64,000 nt of DNA from Cristatella mucedo (taxonomy: Eukaryota > Bryozoa > Phylactolaemata > Cristatellidae): contig WPIO01000089.1 of the NCBI GenBank assembly GCA_009760855.2, forward strand, positions 141,001 through 205,000. The letters are read 5' to 3'. A program made the translations under genes and the position numbers. Each line of letters begins with the position of its first letter. The stretch's first letter is position 1. The notes beneath the pieces were generated by a model, which saw only the letters and a list, made by a program, of their open reading frames with translations, was not told the origin of the DNA and made no database searches. Positions 25,401 to 55,199 of this stretch are shown piece after piece.

Positions 25401-26335
25401 GTTGCATCTGTAACCAGACTATAATCCATAGGAGACAACGCCTTTGGTTCGCGGTGAGCCGTGATGGCACACTAGGCAAGGCGGTTGCTTTCATGACCTC
25501 GTTCCCGAGGTCGTGGGTTCGATTCCTGCGGTGAGCGATCCTTTATCGCCACTGCAAGCGGTGGTGATAACCGTCAAGGCTCTTCTGTCGCTATACAAAA
25601 AGAGGCTGTTTAAGCAGCTAGGATTTTTTATATGCTCCCAAAGCCTGGAACTCATTCCCGACTGACGTTACGACATCCCCTGACTTGACGACATTTAAAA
25701 GGACACGTGACATTGCAGTGCATGGATGCACTGTTTAGCTACCAATTTCAAATTTTTCTAAGGTAAATATCTCCCCTCAGATCGGGTTGCGCACGCCGAA
25801 GAGATCAACGGTGCAGCATAAGGTGCAGCAAAGGTGCCTGTAGGTGAAGCAGTAATACCAGTAAGATGCCCAGCTATCATTTCGACTCCTTCATCTCACG
25901 TCCGGTCAACAGTGCAACAAGCATGCTCTCTCTAAGTCTACAGATAGCTGGGCATTACCGCTTAATAGAGATTGAGTTCTATTAGGGCGATATACAAACG
26001 AATTATGTGTTATGGCTCAGACACCTGCGGCAGCTCTGACCTCTACGTCAAGCGTTAGGAGCCTCGTACACCAAAGTCATATAACACGTGGGTTTACCGT
26101 CAATTCGGCTATTTTTCTTCAAAGTGCAATTTTTGCGCCGATTGTAAAGCCACAACTTCTATGCCCAGGCTCCGAAAGGCTGCTGCAGCAAACACTTGAG
26201 CAGCATCCAAACGCCGAATTCCACTCACCTTCGATGTCCTCTTCACTGAAAAAGCGAGCCTAAAAATAATCAGAGTTATTAGCGATCACGCCGAAACAAT
26301 GAAGGAAACGAATAAAACGCTTCGGTCCTTACCAT
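19236..26335 (-). CDS. CALML4: calmodulin-like protein 4 (CALML4-type), five coding exons
   Basis: Joining 26335-26333, 26259-26229, 23938-23801, 20907-20725 and 19333-19236 gives 453 nt, 150 codons plus TAA, with matching phases at every junction. The protein opens [11 protein letters not shown] and has four EF-hand units as in calmodulin, in the CALML4 arrangement: EFRECFYLY (about 12-20), [13 protein letters not shown] (about 61-73), EF3 loop [12 protein letters not shown] (91-102), [14 protein letters not shown] (about 109-122), and C-terminus PIPDYF. Loops 1, 2 and 4 are shortened and lack the acidic ligands, so at most EF3 could bind calcium. In vertebrates CALML4 is a light chain of brush-border unconventional myosin, anchoring microvillar adhesion complexes; a similar light-chain role here is inference. 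The gene sits head to head with the MADF-BESS gene. The intron right after the ATG is the classic calmodulin-gene position. Confidence 0.92.
20227..20275 (-). repeat. SINE family B head fragment
   Basis: Read on the minus strand, this contains GGTGCTTGCCTTTAACGA and a B-box-like GAGCTTGAGCTC stretch. This corresponds to the tRNA-like head of the elements at 27382 and 47690. It lies in intron 4 of the CALML4-like gene. Confidence 0.5.
20725..20907 (-). CDS. CALML4: CALML4-like exon 4 (EF-hand 2 end, EF-hand 3, linker)
   Basis: The acceptor is TTTTTTCCAG. The exon starts in phase 1, finishing a split Asp codon, and encodes [15 protein letters not shown] through EF-hand 3 to [11 protein letters not shown], ending on the first base of a Val codon. 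The only donor that keeps the frame with exon 5 is GCGAGT after AAG, so this is probably a GC-AG intron. A GT four bases later would shift the frame. Confidence 0.92.
21515..21566 (-). repeat. SINE family B head fragment
   Basis: The reverse complement reads AAGGTGCTTGCCTTTAAGGA and then GGTCGTGGGCTCGACCA, the same tRNA-like head as the copies at 27382 and 47690. It lies in intron 3 of the CALML4-like gene. Confidence 0.55.
22276..22345. repeat. repeated GGACATT-CCCC motif cluster, left arm
   Basis: Three spaced versions of a GGACATTTCCCC-like motif occur here, and inverted versions (GGGGAATGTC, GAATGTCC) at 22850-22925. Together they frame a (TA)n tract and a GC-rich core, suggesting the ends of a small non-autonomous element. 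The arms align only patchily. Confidence 0.4.
22362..22465. repeat. (TA)n microsatellite with short GT interruption
   Basis: Pure TA from 22362 to about 22446, then TGTGTG and more TA. It lies in intron 3 of the CALML4-like gene. Confidence 0.95.
23801..23938 (-). CDS. CALML4: CALML4-like exon 3 (EF-hand 1 and helix of EF-hand 2)
   Basis: Acceptor GGACAG, donor GTAATT, phase 1 at both ends. It encodes [16 protein letters not shown], then [18 protein letters not shown] and RKYHK. The block [10 protein letters not shown] corresponds to the 'alg..pt' linker of calmodulins. The first calcium loop is about two residues short. Confidence 0.92.
24365..24766 (-). mobile_element. CR1/L2-type LINE fragment (RT palm and following region)
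   Basis: On the minus strand it starts with [14 protein letters not shown] near 24760-24719, the catalytic YADD box. It continues through the region equivalent to [16 protein letters not shown], here [19 protein letters not shown] near 24488-24430. Frameshifts separate the pieces. It is inserted in intron 2 of the CALML4-like gene and is inactive. Confidence 0.8.
24806..24990 (+). mobile_element. CR1/L2-type LINE fragment, plus strand
   Basis: Reads [21 protein letters not shown] and later [10 protein letters not shown], matching the [11 protein letters not shown] ... LHWLPVKQ region of the LINE at 11040. It abuts the oppositely oriented fragment 24365-24766 and runs directly into a SINE. 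Confidence 0.7.
24991..25135 (+). repeat. SINE family B copy
   Basis: A tRNA-like head (GGTTAAGGTGCTCGCC, then GAGGTCGTGGGCTCCAGCC), followed by a LINE-like tail with CACTTGAATAGAGATTAAAT, CTCTTAGGGTGC and an AT-rich end. Confidence 0.65.
25170..25320 (-). repeat. SINE family A copy, minus strand
   Basis: Its reverse complement matches the body of the copies at 25455 and 39842: the GGCGATAGCCGTTAAGGCTC-like segment and the segment AAATAAGACTGTTAAATCAG near its 3' end. The tRNA-like head is decayed. Confidence 0.6.
25455..25632 (+). repeat. SINE family A copy (tRNA-derived)
   Basis: The head begins GAGCCGTGATGGCACACTAG and carries an intact B-box, GGTTCGATTCC. The body contains GATCCTTTATCGCCACTGC, GTCAAGGCTCTTCTGTCGC and TATACAAAAAGAGGCTG, and ends in a T-rich stretch. 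The A-box lies at TGGCACACTAGG. It is transcribed, if at all, by RNA polymerase III. It lies in intron 2 of the CALML4-like gene. Confidence 0.85.
25633..25712 (+). mobile_element. short CR1/L2-type LINE fragment
   Basis: Reads like the [14 protein letters not shown] segment near the LINE C-terminus (here ATGCTCCCAAAGCCTGGAAC), then GACATTTAAAAGGACA. It directly follows the SINE at 25455-25632. Confidence 0.65.
25955..26008 (+). repeat. SINE family B / LINE-type 3' tail fragment
   Basis: Contains AATAGAGATTGAGTTCTATT followed by AGGGCGATATACAAACGAAT, the conserved 3' tail shared by SINE family B and the LINE. No head is visible. Confidence 0.55.
26229..26259 (-). CDS. CALML4: CALML4-like exon 2 (31-bp micro-exon)
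   Basis: Acceptor ATTTTTAG before GCTCGC, donor GTGAGT after the final G. It encodes [10 protein letters not shown] plus the first base of a split Glu codon (phase 1). This matches the N-terminal helix that precedes the first EF-hand in calmodulin relatives. Confidence 0.88.
26333..26335 (-). CDS. CALML4: CALML4-like exon 1 (initiator ATG only)
   Basis: The ATG is followed at once by a strong donor, GTAAGG. The start context is TTGCCATGG. An exon boundary directly after the initiator codon is typical of calmodulin-family genes. The 5' UTR lies above 26335. The 73-bp intron runs from 26332 to 26260. Confidence 0.85.
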
Positions 26336-26849
26336 GGCAAGACGGTAAGAACACGAACTCCTGAGCAAGACGGACGAGTAGCCAAGCTTGGGCGGGGCCA
26401 GGAACCACTCGGATATGTCTTAGAACCTAAACTAGCCGGACTCTGATTTTGATACTATTTTTTCAATAAAATGAATGAATTTATTTAAAATTATAATCTA
26501 AATTGCGTAGAACAAGCATAGTTGTAGAGACGAGCAGCAAGCGAATGTGTCGACTCAAGAGCCGATCCGGAAGAGATTATCTCTCTGAGCTAGTCGTAGA
26601 TAGCCTAGGAGTTGTGAGGAGCGTACGATTCGTGCCTACTCGATTTACGACCACTTTTGAGTCAGCCGACGCGGTTGGCTGCTGAGCGAGTGTCGCACTT
26701 GCAGTTCGAGCATTACGTACAAGCGTATACGTTTTAAGGCTGTCTGTGCCATCCAGACGTCGCCAGCGGTAGTCGTTTAGTTTACTGCCTCGACGGCGGA
26801 AGCCGTAGCTATCCATCCGACCGTATCCGATACCGTTTAGCTACCGCGC
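26336..26849. promoter_or_regulatory. shared intergenic region between divergent CALML4-like and MADF-BESS genes
   Basis: The two initiator ATGs face away from each other with 514 bp between them, so both 5' UTRs and both core promoters should lie here. A GC box, GGGCGGGG, is at 26390-26397, about 55 bp from the CALML4-like ATG. An ETS-type core, CCGGAAG, is near 26567-26573, and GATTATCTC (a GATA-type site on one strand) follows at once. The half nearest the MADF-BESS gene is CpG-rich, while the middle (26450-26520) is AT-rich. No TATA box is placed convincingly for either gene. Confidence 0.6.
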
Positions 26850-42810
<15,961 letters not shown>

Positions 42811-43206
42811 CTGCCGTGCCGACGAGCGAGCGCCGAGTCGCGGGAGTTTGCCCAGCGGCCCAATCGCTGCCAGCTGTTGAAACGCGCTGCAGCTCTCGTT
42901 GATGGCCGGTTGAAGAGGTTTGGCCGATCCCCACTCGGCCGATATCCAGTCGTTGCCGAGGCTGGACCCTGAGCTCTACTGCGGTGCCGACCGATCGGAG
43001 GGAGACCTTCCGATTCGACCGACGACGACTCCATGCTCGAGGGCTGTGGCCGGCCGTAGGAGACGTTTGACGAGAGCGTAGAAGGTTAGCTTCGAATCGC
43101 AGGCGACCACTTGGTCGTGGGCTGGGTTCTCAAGTGATTCCTCTGCACAATGCGTGCATCCTATAAATGTGCTCTCGAGTCCCTGTGGGGTGAGGCTTTT
43201 CCCTTC

Positions 43207-43212
43207 AATAAA
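43207..43212 (+). other. candidate polyadenylation signal of the MADF-BESS gene
   Basis: AATAAA 397 bp after the stop codon, followed by GT-rich sequence within 40 bp, which fits a cleavage site near 43225-43240. Confidence 0.65.
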
Positions 43213-43239
43213 GAGTACTTAGGTCTGCGTTCAGTTGCA

Positions 43240-47186
<3,947 letters not shown>

Positions 47187-47689
47187 AGCACTGGTGGCAT
47201 CAGCAGCCATAGCAGCAGGAGCAGTGGTGGCAGCAGCTGCAGTACCTGCAGATAGGGCACAGAAAGAGCTTGCACTGCTACTCTGAGAAAAAGCTCACTA
47301 GAGCGACTGCACAACTATTCGTCAAGAGCAAGACAGGCAATGCCTGCAGCTGGAGGAAGAGACGCTGTCTAGCTGGGGGAGACAGAGCTGGAGCACTGGA
47401 GTTGGTAGCCACGCGCGACTGTGCTGCTGTGGGGACGGGACTGCACCTGCCACCTGGCATGTGTCCCTTGCAGAGAGCTGCTGTGCACGATGCAGGCCCC
47501 CCCCGGCAGGCTGCTGCTACAGGCCTGGGAGCAGCAGCTGCTGCCGCTCTTTCTCCCCTTTACCATTGGGAGGGAGGATACACTGAGAAGGCGGTTGTCG
47601 CCCACCATCGTGTATTGGCTTGGGTGAAGGCCGAGGCGCAACAATAGTTTCTTTAAAGTGCTCAACTCGAAAGGAAGTGTTCCGTCCTA

Positions 47690-47832
47690 ACTCGGTTTGG
47701 TCCAGCGGTTAAGATACTTGCCCCAACCAAGGTCTGGCTGAGGTCGTGGGCTCGAGCCCCGAGGCACACGTGAAGCGCCTGAATAGAGATTAAGTTCTCT
47801 TGGGGCACCATGCAAACGAATTATATTTTTTG
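47690..47832 (+). repeat. SINE family B copy, well preserved
   Basis: The head is GGTTTGGTCCAGCGGTTAAG and GTGGGCTCGAGCCCC. The tail is GAAGCGCCTGAATAGAGATT, then AAGTTCTCTTGGGGC, ending in AAACGAATTATATTTTTTG. The tail closely follows the LINE 3' end (GCGCCTAGA-AGAGATTGAG, TTCTCTGAGGGC). Confidence 0.85.
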
Positions 47833-50356
47833 TTTATATTTATAACTCTCACTCTAGCAGCATGATGTAACAAAAGTGAAAGGCTGTTCAGTGTTGCCAG
47901 TGCAACGACTGGCAAAGCCGTCGAAGAGACACCGGAAGACTCACCGCAGCCGCCGAATTGCCACCTTTGATCTGGCGAGTAGAGGCACCAGGGCAACGAA
48001 TGGAATGGCACTTTCACCACCTGCCAAGACAAGCTAGGCCGAGTAGCTGTGAAAGATGACCACTCGCATCGCATCCGTGCGGGCACGCGCAGCGCCGACG
48101 AGCAGCGCACCTGCGGCTCGGAGGGAGTGGCTAAGTGGCATCGCTGAAGATGTCGCATACCAGAGGGCAACAAGATAGCCAGCAGCCGGAGGACGATGAG
48201 GAGGAGCTGCCTTATTGGGGCGCGCACGGCGCTTCACGACCCTGCCCCTCTCTTTGTGACCCGACAACGGCTTGACCTGGTATCTTGAGCCACGTGGAGG
48301 CGACATGGGCTGCCCTAGTGGTGTGCCTGGGCGCTTGTGCGTGCAGGCCAGCGTGGCTGAAGTCTGCCTCACTCTTTCGACTACACCGACCGACGGAAGT
48401 GGTGGCAGAAACCGTTAGTGTACTCGAGACGGCTGCTGCCGGCTCGAGGGGACCACGCTTTAGCGTACGCGTGTTCGGCAACGTCGGCCAGCGCGAAGAG
48501 GTGATGTGCAAACAAGTCGGCACACCCAAGCGGCTCGTGCATGCTTCGCCGGTGGCGGGAAGACAGCGACCAAGTGCCAGTAGCAAAATATCAGCTAGAA
48601 ACCCGAAATCCATCAGCTTCAGTATTACCAGCTGATATTAGGCCAACAGCACGACCGAGGCAGAGTGAGAAGTGCATCGCAGCCGCTCGGCAGGCGCCGA
48701 TGTGATAGCAGCAGCAGCATGAATGGCAGCAGCAGCAGGAATGGCAGCGGCGGGCAGCCAGACGCCGCAGGCCTCTAGCTGCTCAACTCCCGAGCTTCAG
48801 AGGCTGCAGCGGGAGCCGCCGCCGGCGCCAGGCCAGCGAGCCAACGCGGCCGCAGTGACAGTGAGCTGCAGGGCTGCTTTGCTGGGTGGATGCTGGATAC
48901 ATTCATGGCCTCGATGCATTCAGGGGCACTCGTGCAATCCCTGCTGGCATTCGGAGACTCCGTGCACCGTCTCCTAATTACCAGCTGAGATTACACCAGC
49001 GCACCTTACACTGGTAGTCGTGGTACTCGAGTGGTACATTTTCGCGGCCGGCGGCCACCAGAGCTCTCATGCAGCACTGCCAGCAAGCAAGCGCCGCAGT
49101 GGTTGACAGGACGCTGCTGCTACTGCTGCTACATTTGACATTTGTAAAGGGGGTTCGGCAGGGAGCGCAGCAGAGAAGCTTCCGGAAAAACTGAGTCTGG
49201 TCACCTCACGCGGGGTGCTGCTGGCAGCCTGGCAAGCATGCACGGCTCGCGTGGCCCACCTGGCTGACCACGTAAAGAGGTCAATTCTTCAGCCGCATAA
49301 AGAAGGTCAATTCTTCAGCCACATCTTCCCGGCGCCGCGCACGTGTACGTGGGGTGGCATCGTGGACGGGAGCAACAGCAGCTGGCCGCGCGGCGGCATA
49401 GCCGGCACGGCGGCAAGCTGCCGGCTATGCCACCACCGCTCGCTCTCTCGTGCAATCGATGTCTGAATGCAGACTGCTGACGTGGACTAGCCACTCAATC
49501 AACCAGCCATGGCCGCCACCACTCGAGAAGTGCAGTGATTCAGCCAGACGAGGCAAAACAGTGGCCATGCCAGTGTGGCAGCAGCCGGCATGGAAGCGTG
49601 CTGACTAATGGACATTCGATGCTGGTTGAATGAATGGCAGCAGGAGAGCTGCAGCCAATAAATGGCCGATCGCTGCATCCACGGGCAGATTACTATGACT
49701 TAGCTTCCCGACCTTGTGAGCACGGTGGTTGCCAGACCTTATGAGGAGCAGAGCGTGGCCCTTGTGAGCAGCACTGAGCTGCGACTCTCCTTTGATGCCG
49801 GCCGTTTGACGGTGAAGCGTAAAGCCGTGGGAATCCGAGTGTCTCTGCCGGTCTACTGGGCCGTCGAACATGATAGAGAGTGCCCTGGTGACTTTATTGC
49901 CCTGCATTGTCATAAAAGGGCTGGACGGGGTTATGGCTGCTGACTTTCTAGCTAGCAAGCTGAATCAGAGGGTCTACCTGATAGCAAATCCCTGGACACG
50001 GCATGGTCGGGCGCTCGACTACACACAGCAGCTCGCGACGACATGCTGCAACGAAGTGCCACCAGCAAGCCAAGACAGCATGATGCCTGCTGCAGCTGCC
50101 TTCTGGTCTTACAGCAGGCACCCTTGACCCCATGCACTAGGGTTTGTTAGACCTTCAGCATGGTCTGCATCCTTGAGGAGCAGCCTGAGGTCAAGTCAAT
50201 GGGTAGACAAAGCCAGACGGTCGTCGAGCTCCTGTCTCCTGAAGGCTGCTAGCATTGGTCATAACACCTGACTGCACAGCTGGGAGTGTATGCAGGACTA
50301 GCAGCCAGCACCCACACAAGGCACAAAGGAGCACAGAGCCAACACGGCACGAATTG
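47833..50356. other. unassigned GC-moderate DNA, no gene assigned
   Basis: Contains many (AGC)/(CAG)-like short runs (for example 48705-48760) and overlapping frames on both strands without known motifs. Confidence 0.35.
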
Positions 50357-50411
50357 CGTGCTCTCTCTCTCCCCCTCGCTCTCTCTCTCTCACTCTGTGT
50401 CTCTCTGTCCC

Positions 50412-50485
<74 letters not shown>

Positions 50486-50540
50486 GATCCTTGTCTCTCT
50501 CTCTCTCCATATGTCTCTCTCTCTCCATCTCTCTCTCTAA
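50357..50540. repeat. CT-rich low-complexity tract with (CT)n core
   Basis: The core pure (CT)n is about 50429-50481, flanked by (CTGT)n and interrupted CT repeats. Confidence 0.95.
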
Positions 50541-51570
50541 ATGGCGACCACTGCACTTATCAACTAGGAAGGAAACTCGTGATCTTGGTCATTATCGCAT
50601 CAGAGTCTAGTCACTTCGGCCAAGCCACGGCAAGCAAGAGTGTGTTCATTTGAACGCAACAGCGCTAACTCGCGACTCGGCCTTCCTCAGCCTGGCAGAA
50701 GCAAGCCTGCTAACAATAGGTATGAGTATCCATTCATTGTACTACTCATTAGCGCTAGATTGAGAACCGGTGGTCACCTGCTGTGCCACCAAAGGCTCGA
50801 ATAAACGCAGTCAGCCACCGCTGCGGCCAGCGCCCTCGGTTGGTGGACCTTCGACGGCGTGTGTGAGGGGCAGATGCCGTTCGCCAATTCAACCGTGAGT
50901 GCAATTCGCGGCCGACGGACGGGTCAGACAGACGGGATCGATAGCTCGCTCTGGCTCGGCTGCTGCTGCGGCTCGGGCATCGGGACACCGTCGTCGGCTG
51001 AATGACCGGGGAAAGAGCAGGGCGAGCTCTCCCTCCCCCGCGCCGCCGTGGCTGCACGCTGCCGCTCGCTCGAGCCGCTTCGGTGCGCGCTCGAGGCTCT
51101 CTCATTGTCGGCATTGTGGTGCAGCGGCGGCACGGCAGACAATGCAGCACCAATCAATTAGTCGCCACTAATTCACCGCCCGAGCGTTCGGAAGATGAAA
51201 GGCACGAGTGGAGCTCTCGATAATCGCTGCTCGAAGCTCTCACCAGGAGGCCGGCCGGCTGCTGTTGCTCGGCTCTCAGACCCTTTTCCCCCTGAAGGAC
51301 GGCCGGGCTGGGCTTGGCTGCTGCCATTCTAGTGTCTCGAAGGAGCGAGCTTGAAACGACTCGTGCTTCTCTCGATGCTGCGACGTCTCGATTTCCCACC
51401 ACGAGGGCAGCGTGAGATCCGACAGCAGACGACGGGGGCCAAGGCGATGGCCGGTAGTGGGTCAAGGCCACTGTGTCAACGTGCTCATGAAAACAGCTAG
51501 GACCAATGCAACAGCTTAGCCATTGAGTCTGACCGAGCCCGCCCGAACAGGCACGGGATTACTGGGAAGT
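50541..51570. other. unassigned CpG-rich DNA
   Basis: Elevated CpG between 50820 and 51450. Frames there are GC-driven and show no domain. Confidence 0.35.
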
Positions 51571-51708
51571 AATAAAAATAATTATAATAATAATAGTAAC
51601 AATAATGCACTTGATAAAGCGCCCTCAGAGAACTCAATCTCTTTCTAGGCACTTTACATTTGCTGCAAAGGGAAACACAACTGAAAGGTGAGTAATATCA
51701 TGCTTGAG
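51571..51708 (-). mobile_element. LINE 3' tail, minus strand
   Basis: The plus strand shows the (AAT)n tail followed by the reverse complement of the LINE end: AATGCACTTGATAAAGCGCC, then CAGAGAACTCAATCTC and TTACATTTGCTGCAAAGGG. Confidence 0.85.
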
Positions 51709-51713
51709 GAAGT

Positions 51714-51885
51714 GATAGATAGCCCAGGAGGTAAGGTGCTGGGTCTTCACGACCGAGGTCGTGGGTGCAAATCCTGAAGTGGGTGATCCTTTATTGCCAA
51801 CTGCAAGCAGTGGTGATATCTGTCAAGGCTCTTCTGCTGCTACACAAATGTGGCTGTTAACTCAGCTGAAAATTTTCTTATTACT
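51714..51885 (+). repeat. SINE family A copy
   Basis: Decayed A-box (TAGCCCAGGAGG) and B-box (GGGTGCAAATCC). The body is GATCCTTTATTGCCAACTGC, then GTCAAGGCTCTTCTGCTGC. It directly follows the minus-strand LINE tail. Confidence 0.75.
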
Positions 51886-52511
51886 GAATCGAGCTTGGCT
51901 TTCCGAACTGCCTCCAAATCCTCCCTCCTCTAATGTACACATGTTTTTTCAGTGTTCAGACTTATATTGCCTGCCAGCTTACGCACGTGTGAAAGAAAAG
52001 TGCAGAAAGCAAAAGTGCTTGGACGTGAAGCAGGACCGATAGCCTAGCCCACATTGCACAGCCCACCTCCTAGCACAGGCCACCTCGAAGCCCTCCTTCT
52101 CCTGGGCTACACATGCTATGATGGCCGTCCTCCACCCTCTTGCAGAATCATCTCTCACGCTCCAGCAGTGGCAACCCGTGGGTTGCCACTGCTCTCGCCC
52201 TCTTAGAAATTGAGGCTGTCGCAGCACAAGACGAGCCGCTTTGGCACCGGATGCCAACATCTCAGCAGCACGACGGCTCCCCGAGTAGAACGTTCACGCC
52301 CTCAGGTCAGTCCAGAGCAGGGGCCTTCGGATCCTCAGCCCCTTTAGTGTGATCACATGACCTTCCGACCCTCCCAGCCTTCTGGCGATGCCTCAGGCAT
52401 CGACAGATGGATGCTTCGGGAGGCACCAGAAGCTTTCCAAGTGAAATCGAGTGAGTTACAGTTAAGCCAACTGCTCGGCACATCGTCTGGCTGTAAAGGG
52501 AATTTTATAGC

Positions 52512-52534
52512 GGGGGGGGGGGGGGGGGGGGGGG
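52512..52534. repeat. poly-G tract
   Basis: About 23 consecutive G. Such a tract is G-quadruplex-capable, and its length is prone to sequencing error. Confidence 0.9.
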
Positions 52535-52647
52535 AATCCTTGCTGCATAGCAATACAATAAGATGAGCCCCTTGCCGATCTCGCGTGTTGTACGTTTTTG
52601 TCCTGCATGTGCAGGCATCTGTTGATGGACTAGCTCAGCCGTAAGAG

Positions 52648-52695
<48 letters not shown>
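52648..52695. repeat. (CA)n microsatellite
   Basis: Starts ACGCGCGCACAC, then a pure CA tract. Confidence 0.95.
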
Positions 52696-52696
<1 letters not shown>

Positions 52697-52999
52697 GCAG
52701 ATGCACAAAAACACGAACATGCACAAGAACATTCGTACTTACACATACTCGAGCAGACATGCAAGACAGATGGGCTCTGACGATTCAAAGCCAAAGCAAA
52801 GACATCGCCAAGTCGTACCTCCTTGTCGATCAACGTTGGCGATGGTAATGACGATGACGAATGGAGAATTCGCATCCAACGCCTTCCCTGCCCGACCTTC
52901 CGACCGTTACCAGCTGCCGGACGAGCCTGCAATTCTGCAGCCAGCTCTGCTGACGAGACGCCACTGAAGGCACGTCAGGCCGCTGTCAGGCCGCCGGCT

Positions 53000-55190
53000 G
53001 TCATTCGACTCACCTCAGTTCGGCGTGCACATCCTGGCTTGTCGATGCCGAGCAGCAGACGCCACCCACCGGAGGAGTGCTGGCCGAGAGTTCTGCCCCG
53101 CCCCCTAAGGCAGAAATCGGTAGTAGGTTTTCAGCTCGGTGCCCACTGACGAAGTTTCGCACGGGCCTCGCGGCTCGCAAAGGCCGAGCTCCGGTGCAGC
53201 AATGCCGGCCGGCTCTGGCGCCTGAGCACGTGGGTGGCGAAGGTGGAGCCACTACCGGCGCCAGGCGGTAGCCCGAGGGCGCTGCCCCGGCGGCTGACTG
53301 GGACGCGAGGCGTACTTACGGACGTCTTCGGCGGCGGCGCTCGCGGCCGGCCGCGAGCGCCGCTCTAGCCTTTCCGGGAGCGCTCGCGGCGGCGCACTGG
53401 GTGGGACCCGGCCGCTGCCCGGGCGAATATACCCGCTGGCCTCACCCCGGCGGCCGGGCGTCGCGAGTCTGATTAATGACTTTGTTGACCCCTGATATAT
53501 ATTTCATGACGTGACAATTTTTCGCCACAAATCTACAAAAGGATGCAATCGATCGCCGCGTGGCTGCGGCGCTTTGATTACTCGTGTCTCGGCATCCGCT
53601 GAAGATCGGCCGCGAGCAGCGAGGCCGCGGCTGCGCCTCCTCGAAGCGGCGTCCTACCGACCGGCTGGGAAGGCTTCTCCGACTTACCGACGTCTGAGTG
53701 TGTTTGCTCCGCGAGAGCAAACAGCAGCGCGTCTCGTAATCCGGCGAAACTCGGTCGCCGGGGCGCGAGGCGCCGGAAGCTCTCGTCTGCTGCGAGCCGC
53801 GGGCGAGCTAGCACCCGCCGAAGGCCGCGAAGAGCGAGGGGCGGGGCGGGGGATGAAGGCGTGATGCTCCGAAAAATTGCAAGGACTCGGCGTCAGAGCG
53901 CGTCCGACTCGATAGCGAGCGCCACCGACGTCCGCCCGCCCGCCAAACGTACGCAGTGCGACCTCCGGCAGGGCGAGCCCTGCGATCGAGCGCAAGCCGG
54001 GGGGGGGAGGGGGAAGTAACTTCGCGGGCGGAAGGATTTCGTCCGAGCGCTCGCGTTATGGCGGGAGCCACTGAGTTAGCAGCGTCCCGACGCCGATCGC
54101 CGCCCGCGCGAGACCTTCTCCCGGTGAAGCGGAGAGGGGGCGCGCGTGACACCCGTCTCGGTCCGAAGGCTCGCGCGCGGGCGGCGCTACGGCTGGCGCC
54201 GAGCCGCGCTGCGAGCGCAGCGCCCGCTTACGGTTCATCCGAAAGATCGCAGCCGCCTCCTCCGCCTACTGGCGATCGACGGTGCTGCGAAAGTCTGGAA
54301 GGAGCGGACGCCGCCGCTCCGACGGTGAGCAGCGGCCTCGAGCGCGGGCCTCCGCGGCAGCGCACCGGCGGCCTCCGCGGCTCCCTCGCGCCGATGACGA
54401 GAGCGACGACGGAGGCGGCGCCGTCCGAGGGGGAGGGGACGGACGGTCGGTTCGGGCGGCGGCGGCGGCGGCAGGCGCTTCGCAGCTCGGCCGGCAGCGT
54501 TAGCATAACGCCGACCGCGAGGGGACGAAGACAAAGGACAATTAAAGCGGCTGCGACTGCGACTAAAGTGGCGTCCCAGCCCGTCGGCCTCGGAATTTCG
54601 CGAAGCCGATCTCATTAGAATGGCTGAGTGTATGCAGACGCGGCTTCCGTGTCTGTCGCCGAAATAAAATGGATTGGCCAGCTCGCCGACGGGCGCTCCG
54701 GCGGATGGCGGAAGCGCGCCGGATGTCGCGCCTATCGAGTCGCATTTCCGGAGCGGCGCCTCGACCTTCCCCGCGTTGGCTCTGATGGAGCGTTTCGCGG
54801 ACAATCGGTCGGACGGCCGACGGACGGACGCGACGTCGCTACAAAAATGCTCGAAAAGCAATGCGGCGCCGACGCGCCGGTGCACGCGAAGACCGGCGCG
54901 AGCGTGCTATTTTGCCCCCTCGTCCGTCCTCGCGTTCGCATTCTCCCCTGGCGAGCTCCCGTCCTAGCGTCCCGTCAAAGCGGCGTTTTATCGACAGTGG
55001 CCGCGGCGCTTGATGGGCCGACAAGGTGAGGAGCGCTGGAGGGACGAGAGGGCACCGCGCTCGCGAGCCGCCCTCGCGGGCGACTATGTCTCGTGGCCGC
55101 CTAGCGGAGGCTCTGGCTTTGGCGCCGCTTGCTAGCCGCTGAAGCTGGCTGTGTCAGTCGCCGGCGGCCGCCGATTGCCCCAAAGGCTTT
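53000..55190. promoter_or_regulatory. CpG-island-like region
   Basis: A sustained stretch with very high GC and dense CpG, including GGC/GCC-type triplet runs near 54445-54475 and a palindrome at 53334-53363. Long frames occur on both strands at once (for example 53956-54618 plus and 54235-54885 minus). This is the expected effect of few AT-rich stop codons, not evidence of genes. Such a region often marks a promoter or first exon, but no coding exon with a conserved motif is identified. Confidence 0.5.
53334..53363. repeat. 30-bp perfect palindrome
   Basis: The 15 bp GCGGCGCTCGCGGCC is followed directly by its reverse complement, centred on GGCCGGCC. There is no spacer. Confidence 0.9.
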
Positions 55191-55199
55191 CGAGATAGA

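Noticed and set aside
53684-54885. Overlapping 100-220-codon frames on both strands, Arg/Ala/Pro-rich
   Set aside because: Typical of CpG-island composition with few stops; no domain, no splice context, similar length on both strands.
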